Assembly (NCBI GenBank): GCA_022821385.1
Contig: JAJEDR010000009.1
Span: forward strand, 68,884 to 103,059
Length of the DNA stretch: 34,176 nucleotides
Source of the DNA: Rhodothermales bacterium
Lineage (GTDB): Bacteria > Bacteroidota > Rhodothermia > Rhodothermales > Bin80
Reading direction: 5' to 3'
Shown here one piece after another: positions 9,234 through 16,112 of the stretch (position 1 is its first letter; the number at the start of each line of letters is the position of its first letter). Below the pieces are notes generated by a model that saw nothing but the letters and a program-made list of their open reading frames with translations, did not search any database and was not told the DNA's origin. The position numbers and the translations under genes were made by a program.

Positions 9234-9273
9234 TCTCTTCGAATCATTTGCGCATTTGTCGAACACGAAGAGA
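9234..9273. repeat. 40-bp inverted-repeat element
   Basis: Perfect 8-bp arms TCTCTTCG (9234-9241) and CGAAGAGA (9266-9273) flank 24 bp that contains a short direct repeat, ATTTGCGCATTTG. An extra TCTCTTC lies just upstream at 9219-9225. There is no T-tract, so a terminator is unlikely; an operator or recombination site is possible. Confidence 0.35.
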
Positions 9274-9319
9274 GGATTGAACTCACTGAAATCTATTGCA
9301 AGGGTGACAAATAAAGCAA

Positions 9320-9342
9320 AAGCCTAACCAGGATTAGGGCTT
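9320..9342. terminator. Possible terminator-like hairpin
   Basis: AAGCCTAA (9320-9327) pairs with TTAGGGCTT (9334-9342) with one bulged base and a 6-nt loop. The flanks are A-rich on the left and carry only ACTTAA on the right, so termination activity is uncertain. Confidence 0.25.
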
Positions 9343-9582
9343 ACTTAAAATCAGCTGCCAAGTCGGATTAAATCAATCTATTTTGAGCTCATAAAGCTGT
9401 CGGAATATAGATGCTGTTGCAAATTTGTCTGGCTGAAAGAGAAGTATTGGAGTCTCAACTCTTATGTAAGTGAATAAGCGACCCGGGATCCTTTTTCATC
9501 TTCCGATTCATTCCGGCAGGTACTCCGCATGACACGTCCGCAGGCAGTCGGTCCGATCAGCGCCGAACCCTGGGAACCGTTA

Positions 9583-10317
9583 TCAATAACCCAGAACACT
9601 GTAATCACCGTTCACGATCAGGCGAATGGAGACGTAGAGTCCCAGTAGTGCGAAAAGCACCCATGGAGAATTCGTCGCCCAGATGTAGATGCGCATATCC
9701 CGTCGGCTGATCCGGGTTTGGCGATTGGCCAAGAAGAAACTGACCCAATAAACCGAAGTCATGTACGTCAACTGCCAGAACAACATCACTCCGACTATGC
9801 CTGCGACGAAGGCGGGTAAAATATCGAAGGTGTAGGCTACGTAGAGGATCAACGTCGGGGCCGGGGTCACAAAGCCGTTGGCAATATCCGCGTTGTAACC
9901 GTATGTACGCCGGTCTGCGTAGGAACCGTCGAATTGGGAATACGTCGCCCAGACATCCGCCCATACCGTCGGCGACAACACCTTCGTCAATGGAATCTTT
10001 GAGGTAAGGAATTCGGTGGCCGGTTTTCGGCCCGTTTCCTGCCAGCGCTTGCGCCAATATTCGGTGCGCAACTCTATGTAGTCGCGTCTGAGGAACAGGC
10101 ATACCTCCCAATAGCAGGCTACCAAATTAATTGAAAGGAAAAGAATCAACAGGGCATGAATAACGTCGAAATCCCCGTGGATCCAGTAACGCGCGCCAAT
10201 GCCCGCCAATATCAAAATTGCGACAACCAGCACCGCGACCACTATCACTGGAATTGCCAGCCGGCCCCGGCATGCCTCGGGGTCGGAATGCGCTTGGTCG
10301 GTTCGGTTTTCGGACAT
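9583..10317 (-). CDS. Polytopic membrane protein of unknown function (possibly EXPERA/EBP-like)
   Basis: A 244-residue protein started at the ATG at 10315-10317, which has GAGG about 10 nt upstream; an in-frame ATG at 10362 lacks a ribosome-binding site. About five hydrophobic segments are visible: IPVIVVAVLVVAILILAGI, ALLILFLSINLVACYWEV, TPAPTLILYVAYTF, PAFVAGIVGVMLFW and WVLFALLGLYVSIRLIV. A hydrophilic loop contains ATYSQFDGSYADRRTYGYNAD. The Trp-Glu in YWEV and the D...Y...D loop before a hydrophobic segment recall EXPERA proteins such as emopamil-binding protein, but the match is by eye only and the protein is longer than that domain. No neighbouring gene suggests a pathway, and it stands alone on the minus strand within a scarred interval. 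Confidence 0.65.
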   Translation of the reverse strand: MSENRTDQAHSDPEACRGRLAIPVIVVAVLVVAILILAGIGARYWIHGDFDVIHALLILFLSINLVACYWEVCLFLRRDYIELRTEYWRKRWQETGRKPATEFLTSKIPLTKVLSPTVWADVWATYSQFDGSYADRRTYGYNADIANGFVTPAPTLILYVAYTFDILPAFVAGIVGVMLFWQLTYMTSVYWVSFFLANRQTRISRRDMRIYIWATNSPWVLFALLGLYVSIRLIVNGDYSVLGY

Positions 10318-10603
10318 GTGGTTTAATCCTCGCAAACAGTCCGGCGCTGCAGCTCTCTGCATTACAACGTTCGGAGCGTTCCACGTTCTGGACGGACACT
10401 TTCGATACGGAAATTATACACAATAATCAAAAGAATGGCTTCCCTGCTGAATTTGTTCATCCAGTGCCGACTACAGCCTCTTACCAAATAAACCCTTCGT
10501 CGAAGCCGTCTCCCAAGAAACGGTATTGCTTGAAGTCGGCGGTTTCAAGTCCTTTGGGGTATCCCCATGAAATGAAAATGTAGAGAGATATCATGGGAAA
10601 ATC
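10318..10603. other. Intergenic stretch upstream of the membrane protein (286 bp)
   Basis: It contains the promoter side of the minus-strand membrane protein. Apart from the short open frame at 10481-10594, no gene or strong structure is visible. Confidence 0.35.
10481..10594 (-). CDS. Short open frame, possible C-terminal gene remnant (37 aa)
   Basis: The frame reads from an ATG at 10592-10594 to a TAA at 10481-10483. The translation includes SWGYPKGLETADFKQYRF followed by LGDGFDEGFIW, whose mixed aromatic/acidic composition looks more protein-like than random. It lies 10 bp from an IS21-like end, so it may be the tail of a disrupted gene. I do not recognise the family, and chance is a fair alternative. 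Confidence 0.2.
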   Translation of the reverse strand: MISLYIFISWGYPKGLETADFKQYRFLGDGFDEGFIW

Positions 10604-10652
10604 TGCGTATTCCGATCAAACTGGGCCACTATTCCGAGCGAAGTGGTCCACA
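10604..10652. mobile_element. IS21-like terminal repeat remnant
   Basis: The stretch opens with TGCGT and is followed by two imperfect 22-bp tandem repeats at 10609-10630 and 10631-10652, identical at 17 of 22 positions. Both share ATTCCGA...AA.TGG.CCAC. IS21-family elements typically begin with TG and carry several such internally repeated transposase-binding sites near the ends, and the wording closely resembles those I know. No istA/istB frame follows, so only an end is left. Confidence 0.45.
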
Positions 10653-11050
10653 CAGTCGGGATGTGCTTCGTGCTGGGGAAGTCCATCAATCACGAGTTAC
10701 TCTCTCGCTCGGATATATTCCAATAGCTACTTTTCCGTCGGTGGATTCATGCTCGTGAATATACGCAACGAACCAGGACAAGGATAATCAAGTTTATCAA
10801 ATACATGCAGGGTCGTTAATTTTGCTGCAAATAAATGTAGTTTGTCTTGCCGCGCATTTTCAGGTTGCATTCCGGGTTCAGTCACCTTGGGTACGGTTGA
10901 ATGATGGCAATCCAAAAGGCAGGCGGTGATCAAATCGGAGGCCTATATTTTCGGGTTAATGCAAAACCGCGCACTGGGAATGGTATACGGATTCTGTGCC
11001 CAACAGGCAAATGCGAAGGGCGGGGCCAATGCCGGGTCCGAAATCCATGA
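10653..11050. other. Gene-free stretch between IS remnant and truncated gene (398 bp)
   Basis: Short frames exist on both strands but none has recognisable protein character. The sequence from about 10940 to 11050 looks as if it was once coding (few stops in more than one frame) but cannot be assigned. No RNA gene was seen. Confidence 0.35.
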
Positions 11051-11710
11051 GTATTTGAATTTCGTCCCTCTATTTGCCTAGCTGATAGAAAACTGACTGA
11101 GTTAAATGAAACGGGTCTGATGGATATAGCAACATCTGGTGCTGACTCTGCCACGTTGGCTGAGCGATGGCAATCTCCAAGCATGATGGATCTGAGTCAC
11201 GCTTCGCTCGAGAGCATCCTCAATGATGAGGAACTTCTGCGATCTCTAGAAAACATTGAGGCTTTTCGTGCATTGCGCAAGCATGCAACAAAAATTGTAA
11301 CCGCAGAGAGTTCGTTGAAGAAAGCCGGGGCAGAAGATAGGCGAAGTTCAGACGCGCGCAGGGAAAAGCGAGAAATGGCCAAACACCGCAAGAAGGTTGA
11401 AGAAGCGTTTTTGCAATTTCTCACCAGAGTTCCAATTTTCATGTACTTGACGGACTACCGGGAGAAAAGCCTAGTAGATGTGATTCACACTGCTGAGCCG
11501 GCCCTCTTCACAAAAGTCACGGGTCTTAAAATCCGAGATTTCGAAACGCTATGCAATCTTGGTGTCTTCAACACACAGGTGGTGGATCAATCCATTGATG
11601 CCTTCAAGCGACAAGAAGTGCTCAGCTTTGAGGGTCAGGTGTTTTCGTCAGATCTGGAACAGAGAGACGAAGGCGTGGTCGGATCCTGTTGTATGGTTGA
11701 TAAACTGTGA
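11051..11710 (+). pseudogene. 3' remnant of a large DEAD/DEAH-helicase-type restriction protein
   Basis: A frame open from 11051 (after a TGA at 11048-11050) to 11710; the first ATG is at 11120, giving 196 residues. Protein-like sequence already begins before that ATG (ADRKLTELNETGLMDIATSG), suggesting the gene has lost its 5' part. A lysine/arginine-rich helical middle (DRRSSDARREKREMAKHRKK) is followed by FMYLTDYREKSLVDVI and then LFTKVTGLKIRDFETLCNLG with a closing FKRQE. I associate this tail with the C-terminus of large helicase/restriction proteins; this is recalled from memory and unverified. No helicase motifs or partner methylase remain, so it is probably not functional. The stop is 58 bp before der. 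Confidence 0.5.
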
Positions 11711-11768
11711 TATTGCATCAATCAGTTTAGAATGCCCTGAAGCGGGTGTTGGATAAGCCTATAGAACC

Positions 11769-13085
11769 ATGGCGCTAGTTGCGATTGTTGGTCGTCCAAA
11801 TGTGGGGAAGTCCACACTGTTTAATCGGTTGACGGAATCGCGTCAGGCAATTGTACATGACGCCCCCGGCGTTACGCGGGATCGTGTCTATGGTCAGGTA
11901 ATCTGGAACGGAAAGGAGTTTGCACTAGTGGATACGGGCGGGTACGTGCCGCGAAGTGCAGATCGGTTTGAGCGCGCAATACGCGAACAGGTCCAGATTG
12001 CACTCACAGAAGCGGACATCGTCCTACTGATCACAGACGTCATGGCGGGTGTGACTGACCTGGATCAGGAAATGGCACGAATGCTTCGACGAAGCAACAA
12101 GCCAGTGTTCGTCGTCGCGAACAAAGCCGACAACGAAAAGCGCCAGTGGGAAGCGGCATCCATGTACAGTCTCGGGCTGGGCGAAGTCTATTCCGTGAGT
12201 GCTACGAACGGGATGGGTACGGGTGATTTTCTGGATGCGGTTGTTGCCGCATTACCCGAGGAAGAACAAGGCGAAGATGACGGTGGCGTGAGGATTGCAC
12301 TTATCGGACGGCCGAACGTGGGAAAATCCCAACTTACGAACACATTGCTGCGACAGGAACGCTCTATTGTAACAGAAATCAGCGGTACAACACGGGACGC
12401 CGTAGATGCAAAGCTGACGTACAAGGGGGAGGCTATCACATTGGTTGATACGGCCGGATTAAGGCGGCGGACCAAGGTTCGTGAGAATGTGGAATTTTAC
12501 GCTACTCTGCGTACGGAACGCGCGATTCGTAACTGTGATGTTGCAGTACTGCTTCTGGATGCGACGGTGGGCATGGAAGCCCAGGATATAAATGTTCTCA
12601 AGGAAGCGGAAGCGCTAAAAAAAGGTCTGGTGATTGTTGTCAACAAATGGGACCTTGTTGAAAAGGAAACAAACACCGCCAGGGACACTGAACGTGCGAT
12701 CCGCGAGCGTCTGAAGACACTGGATTACGTTCCGATCCTGTTTGTTTCGGCACTTACGGGCAAGCGCGCACATCGTGTGCTTGATGTCTGTCTGGAGATA
12801 GTGTGCAATGCGGCTTATCGCGTGTCGACATCCGAGCTCAATCAAACGGTGCAGCAATCAATCGGGCGCTATCATCCTCCCACTTGGCGTGGGCGGTATG
12901 TGCAGATCAAATATGTAACTCAGGTTGGGGTCTCTCCGCCACTCTTTGCTTTTTTCTGTAATCATCCCCAGGGTGTTGGGACAGCTTATGCCCGTTATCT
13001 CGAAAACCAGCTTCGCAAAGCGTATGGCTTCACGGGGGTTCCGATTACGCTGGCCTTTCGGCGTAAATCTCCAGAAGACGGATGA
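11769..13085 (+). CDS. der: Ribosome biogenesis GTPase Der (EngA)
   Basis: A 438-residue tandem GTPase acting in 50S subunit maturation. The first G domain has GRPNVGKST (residues 8-16), DTGG and NKAD. The second has GRPNVGKSQ (about 180-188), DTAGLRRR and NKWD. The C-terminal KH-like domain occupies about 350-438 and ends with GVPITLAFRRKSPEDG, typical of Der. The second P-loop reads GKSQ where GKSS/T is commoner; the Walker GK-S core is intact. It starts at ATG 11769. It borders the scarred interval on its left and nuoI 53 bp downstream. Confidence 0.97.
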   Translation: MALVAIVGRPNVGKSTLFNRLTESRQAIVHDAPGVTRDRVYGQVIWNGKEFALVDTGGYVPRSADRFERAIREQVQIALTEADIVLLITDVMAGVTDLDQEMARMLRRSNKPVFVVANKADNEKRQWEAASMYSLGLGEVYSVSATNGMGTGDFLDAVVAALPEEEQGEDDGGVRIALIGRPNVGKSQLTNTLLRQERSIVTEISGTTRDAVDAKLTYKGEAITLVDTAGLRRRTKVRENVEFYATLRTERAIRNCDVAVLLLDATVGMEAQDINVLKEAEALKKGLVIVVNKWDLVEKETNTARDTERAIRERLKTLDYVPILFVSALTGKRAHRVLDVCLEIVCNAAYRVSTSELNQTVQQSIGRYHPPTWRGRYVQIKYVTQVGVSPPLFAFFCNHPQGVGTAYARYLENQLRKAYGFTGVPITLAFRRKSPEDG

Positions 13086-13138
13086 TGGAACAATAACCGC
13101 CCGGTTTGATATCCAGAGGCCGAGCGGTAGATAATCCG

Positions 13139-13849
13139 ATGCCTGGCGTACCGAAGAATACCAAAACCGAGAACGAGCGTAAGCTCAATTTTTGGGAACG
13201 GCTGTACCTCCCGGAAATCTTCAAAGGTCTCAGATACAGCTTCCGTAAGATGGTCAAGGAGCCGTCCTATACGACGGAGTATCCAGATGAACTTTGGGAG
13301 CCTCCTGATTCTTATCGTGGGCGTCCCGTGCTTGTGGAAGAGGAAGGCGCGCCGCGCTGCGTTTCCTGTAATCTTTGTGCCAAAGCATGCCCCCCAATGG
13401 CAATATCAATGCAGTCGCGGGAGGTGGATGATCCGAACAGTAGCAAAGAGCGTGAACCAGCCTGGTTCGAGATCAACATGCTCCGCTGTATCTATTGTGG
13501 ATTTTGTGAGGAAGTTTGTCCAGAGGAAGCGATTGTGATGTCAAAGGAGTACGATCTCACTTTTCATGGACGGGATGAGGCAATCTTTGGGCTTGATCGG
13601 TTGTTGGTGCCCGCAGAGCGACTCACGGATCGGCTTGATTATCTTGAGGAAGCCCGTAATAAGCAGGAGAACGCGGATGCATGGCAGCACCGCAGGGATA
13701 ATAATCTGCACAGTTTAAGGGATCGCCATTACGTGCGCGAGCTGGCACAGACGCAAATGCCGACGTTGAAGAATACGCATTTGCGCTCGGAAACCCCCAT
13801 TGCTGCTGCCAACACATGGGAGGGCCGTCCTTCTGCAGACGATGCATGA
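13139..13849 (+). CDS. nuoI: NADH-quinone oxidoreductase subunit I-like 2x[4Fe-4S] protein
   Basis: A 236-residue ferredoxin-like subunit. Two classic motifs bind the N6a/N6b clusters: [12 protein letters not shown] (from about residue 74) and [12 protein letters not shown] (from about 117). The preceding segment ([21 protein letters not shown] ... YPDE) matches the amphipathic N-terminal part of NuoI that docks on the membrane arm. The C-terminus, about 60 residues beyond the core, is charged and longer than in many NuoI proteins. ATG 13139 was chosen; a TTG at 13106 would add 11 residues. In complex I it passes electrons towards quinone. No other nuo gene is adjacent. It overlaps the next gene by 8 bp. 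Confidence 0.9.
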   Translation: MPGVPKNTKTENERKLNFWERLYLPEIFKGLRYSFRKMVKEPSYTTEYPDELWEPPDSYRGRPVLVEEEGAPRCVSCNLCAKACPPMAISMQSREVDDPNSSKEREPAWFEINMLRCIYCGFCEEVCPEEAIVMSKEYDLTFHGRDEAIFGLDRLLVPAERLTDRLDYLEEARNKQENADAWQHRRDNNLHSLRDRHYVRELAQTQMPTLKNTHLRSETPIAAANTWEGRPSADDA

Positions 13850-14297
13850 GCAAGATCCAGTGCGCTGTCGCAGTGCAGTGCTGGATCAACTGCGCTACCT
13901 GATAGACGAGATTGCTGCGTTGCGGCAAATTTCGCCACGCCTGCATGAGTCGCAAATCACCAACACTGACCGCGGACCATCAGTCAAACAGTGCTACGGA
14001 GCGATCATCATGCGAGATCAAAACAAAATTCTTCCCGCTCTGAAGACTTTATCGGGACGTAAGGTAACCCCGGAGGCCTTGTCCATGGATTGGAACAGCG
14101 TACCCATAAAGGATATTCTCGTGCAGGTTGAATCCGTCCGGAGATCGGTCATTGAGGCTGCCGAAGATCTAAGTGTGGAGGCTTGGTCACAGCAGGTTAC
14201 CGAGGGGATGGATGTCGGTCAATTCCTTTTAACCGCCTCGCAGCATGATACGGACACGCTCCGTACCGTGGCAGAAAGGCTTTATCGCAGTTGGTGA
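13842..14297 (+). CDS. DinB-like superfamily protein
   Basis: A 151-residue protein started at ATG 13842, inside the end of nuoI (ATGCATGA overlap), which implies translational coupling. It is all-helical in appearance: [56 protein letters not shown] and [13 protein letters not shown], spaced as in the four-helix DinB/YfiT fold. Only scattered histidines are present, so a metal site is uncertain. The molecular function is unknown; some superfamily members are thiol-dependent S-transferases. A longer frame from 13800 exists but would overlap nuoI further and has no support. It shares its stop with the holA start. Confidence 0.7.
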   Translation: MHEQDPVRCRSAVLDQLRYLIDEIAALRQISPRLHESQITNTDRGPSVKQCYGAIIMRDQNKILPALKTLSGRKVTPEALSMDWNSVPIKDILVQVESVRRSVIEAAEDLSVEAWSQQVTEGMDVGQFLLTASQHDTDTLRTVAERLYRSW

Positions 14298-15370
14298 TGT
14301 CTGCAGCTGGCAGTAGGCGCAAAAAAAAATCTGCGCTGCAGATCTATAAGGATCTGAAAAAAGATTTTGAAGGAGGACGCTTTAAACCGGTGTACCTCTT
14401 CTATGGAAGGGAATCGTACTTCGCGGATCAACTGCAGCAGATTCTGATTGAGGACACTATTTCCCCGGAAGACCGTGACTTTAACCTTGATGTAGTTTAT
14501 GGACCGGATATAGCAGCCAAAGATGCACTGGGCATATGCCAAATGGCCCCCATGCTGACTGAACGGCGTATTGTTATCATTCGGGCATTTGATAAGCTTC
14601 AGGGGAATAAGTTGTTTGCAACGCTGGCTAAATGGCCAAACCCTGCAGCGATTGTGCTCCTTATTTGCGAAGGCCGTCCCAAGTTCAATGCGGATCCTTA
14701 TTACGCGCTGAGAAGAAACCCAAAAGTCGCTCAGGTTGTCGAGTTTGCTCCGTTGTGGCGCAATCAAATGGGGTCGTTTTTACGTGAGTATGCGGATTCA
14801 CGAGGTTACAAGTTGGAAAAGGGTGCCGAACAACTGCTGATAGAGTTTCTAGGCACTGGATTGGCGCTATTGACCCAGGAGATCGAAAAGCTAATCACGT
14901 ATGTGGGTGCGTCTGAGAGAAGAGTGATCACGGAACAGGATATTCTGCAGGCCAGTGGACAAACTCGGGAGATCAATGTATTTGAGCTACAGGATGCTAT
15001 CACGGATCGCAGACGGGTTGAGGCACACAGGATTGCAGAGCAGTTATTGCGAGGTGCTTCTTCAAGGCAGGGCGAGTGTCTGCGAATTCTAGCTGTACTA
15101 AGCCAGCACTTCCTTAAGCTCTGGAAATTGCACGGCTGCCCCTCATATGGCCTCAAGCCGGCAGATATTTCCAAGCGGACTGGCATTCCGCCCAACATGA
15201 TCTATAAGTACAGGCAGGCTGCACGCAAATGGCCGCTACCGGAGATCAAACGGGCCATGCAACTGTTTCTGAGTGCGGACAGCGAAATCAAAGGATTCTC
15301 CAAACGTAGCCCACATGTAATCATGACACTTTTGATTGTACGGCTCTTGTCTGAACCTTTGCGGTACTAA
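14297..15370 (+). CDS. holA: DNA polymerase III subunit delta
   Basis: A 357-residue clamp-loader subunit that opens the sliding clamp. The N-terminal AAA+-like region has the family pattern KPVYLFYGRESYFADQL (about 29-45), then LTERRIVIIRAFDKLQ and IVLLICEGRPKFN. The lid and C-terminal helical collar follow (INVFELQDAITDRR; LRILAVLSQHFLKLWKL; FSKRSPHVIMTLLIVRLL). The ATG at 14297-14299 overlaps the preceding TGA by one base (TGATG); TTG 14291 and GTG 14294 are in-frame alternatives. It is the last gene of the nuoI / DinB-like / holA overlapping cluster and is followed by a palindromic hairpin. Confidence 0.9.
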   Translation: MSAAGSRRKKKSALQIYKDLKKDFEGGRFKPVYLFYGRESYFADQLQQILIEDTISPEDRDFNLDVVYGPDIAAKDALGICQMAPMLTERRIVIIRAFDKLQGNKLFATLAKWPNPAAIVLLICEGRPKFNADPYYALRRNPKVAQVVEFAPLWRNQMGSFLREYADSRGYKLEKGAEQLLIEFLGTGLALLTQEIEKLITYVGASERRVITEQDILQASGQTREINVFELQDAITDRRRVEAHRIAEQLLRGASSRQGECLRILAVLSQHFLKLWKLHGCPSYGLKPADISKRTGIPPNMIYKYRQAARKWPLPEIKRAMQLFLSADSEIKGFSKRSPHVIMTLLIVRLLSEPLRY

Positions 15371-15390
15371 TTGCGTTGGCATTGTTCGGG

Positions 15391-15406
15391 GATCCCCGCG
15401 GGGATC
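15391..15406 (+). terminator. Candidate holA terminator (perfect 16-bp palindrome)
   Basis: GATCCCCGCGGGGATC is a perfect palindrome 20 bp after the holA stop and is followed by TTTG. The T-tract is short, so activity may be modest. Folding requires the central GCG bases to open into a loop. Confidence 0.45.
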
Positions 15407-15564
15407 TTTGCAAACGCTTTCATGTTATGGTTATCCGAGGGGCTTCGGTCTGGTTCAAATCGGGGGGCATTCGTGTTTCGCCTCCACCGTGCTGCACCAT
15501 GTCGGAAGGAGCCAATCTCACACTGGAAACTGATCGTATGAATGCCAAATAGCTACTCTCGCTC

Positions 15565-16005
15565 ATGTTGAGTAAAGCCCACTGGATGGACGAACTCTTG
15601 TGCGAGTACGTGGACGGAACGATGGACCGTAACGTTCGCGCTGCGTTTGAGGAGTGTGTGGAAGGCGACACGCGACTTGCAAGGCAAGTCAGGTGCTTGC
15701 GTTGTATACGCCGATTGCTATGTGATCATCGTTTGCGAACTCCAACTGGTTTGCGTGAGTGTGTTCGTAGGCGCTTGTCTCGGCATCTGCCGTTTGCCAG
15801 TCCAGTCCGTCCACCACACACGAGTATTTTGGTCGGCACAGCCGTTGCGATTATTTTGGCGGCGGGGCTTGTAGCCGGTGCTTCGCGGCAGGTACCCACT
15901 TCGATAATGAGGTTGCATGGTGGGGGGCAATCTGTTTTAGAAGCGGACCTTGGATCAGTTAAAAGGGTTCAAGGTCGGCCCCTATGGGAGTATCTATCTG
16001 GTTAG
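15565..16005 (+). CDS. Anti-sigma-like single-pass membrane protein, cysteine-rich N-terminus
   Basis: A 146-residue protein with an acidic/helical N-terminal cytosolic part (HWMDELLCEYVDGTMD ... AFEECVEGDTRLARQV), a basic stretch, one membrane segment (about 90-112, TSILVGTAVAIILAAGLVAG) and a short outside tail. The opening resembles anti-sigma factors, but the usual HxxxCxxC zinc motif is absent. Instead six cysteines lie at about 13, 31, 44, 47, 53 and 66, including CLRCIRRLLCDH, which could form a different zinc site. No ECF sigma factor gene is next to it. It starts at ATG 15565. The stop codon ends at 16005, the base directly before the tRNA gene. Confidence 0.6.
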   Translation: MLSKAHWMDELLCEYVDGTMDRNVRAAFEECVEGDTRLARQVRCLRCIRRLLCDHRLRTPTGLRECVRRRLSRHLPFASPVRPPHTSILVGTAVAIILAAGLVAGASRQVPTSIMRLHGGGQSVLEADLGSVKRVQGRPLWEYLSG

Positions 16006-16082
16006 GGGCTCTTAGCTCAGTGGTTTAGAGCGCTCGCCTCACACGCGAGAGGTCACAGGTTCGAATCCCGTAGGGCCCACCA
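16006..16082 (+). tRNA. tRNA-Val (anticodon CAC)
   Basis: A complete cloverleaf can be drawn. The acceptor stem GGGCTCT/AGGGCCC has one T-G pair. The D stem is GCTC/GAGC, the anticodon stem CTCGC/GCGAG with loop CTCACAC (anticodon CAC at 16040-16042), and the T loop is TTCGAAT. Discriminator A is at 16079 and CCA is encoded (16080-16082). It reads valine GUG codons. The gene begins on the base immediately after the stop codon of the upstream gene and ends 30 bp before the next start codon, so it is likely cut from a longer transcript. Confidence 0.95.
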
Positions 16083-16112
16083 ACTGCTTACACTAAATAA
16101 CCACGTCTTGAA

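Larger units (their letters stand above)
9007..9582. other. Gene-free interval with clustered inverted and direct repeats (576 bp)
   Basis: No credible coding frame was found on either strand. The interval holds several small symmetric elements between 9122 and 9342, listed separately, and then AT-richer sequence without visible structure. It is the left part of a variable spot between the EcsC-family gene and der. Confidence 0.5.

Noticed and set aside
10930..11184. Minus-strand 84-aa frame upstream of the truncated helicase tail
   Set aside because: It overlaps the better-supported plus-strand remnant, and its composition (arginine/histidine/proline-rich) looks like an antisense shadow.
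15500..15551. 17-codon ORF (MSEGANLTLETDRMNAK) before the anti-sigma-like gene
   Set aside because: Too short and without any family signal; chance cannot be excluded and no leader-peptide features such as codon runs are seen.
16006..16112. tRNA-Val as an integration site
   Set aside because: No integrase and no repeated tRNA 3' end was found downstream within the window.
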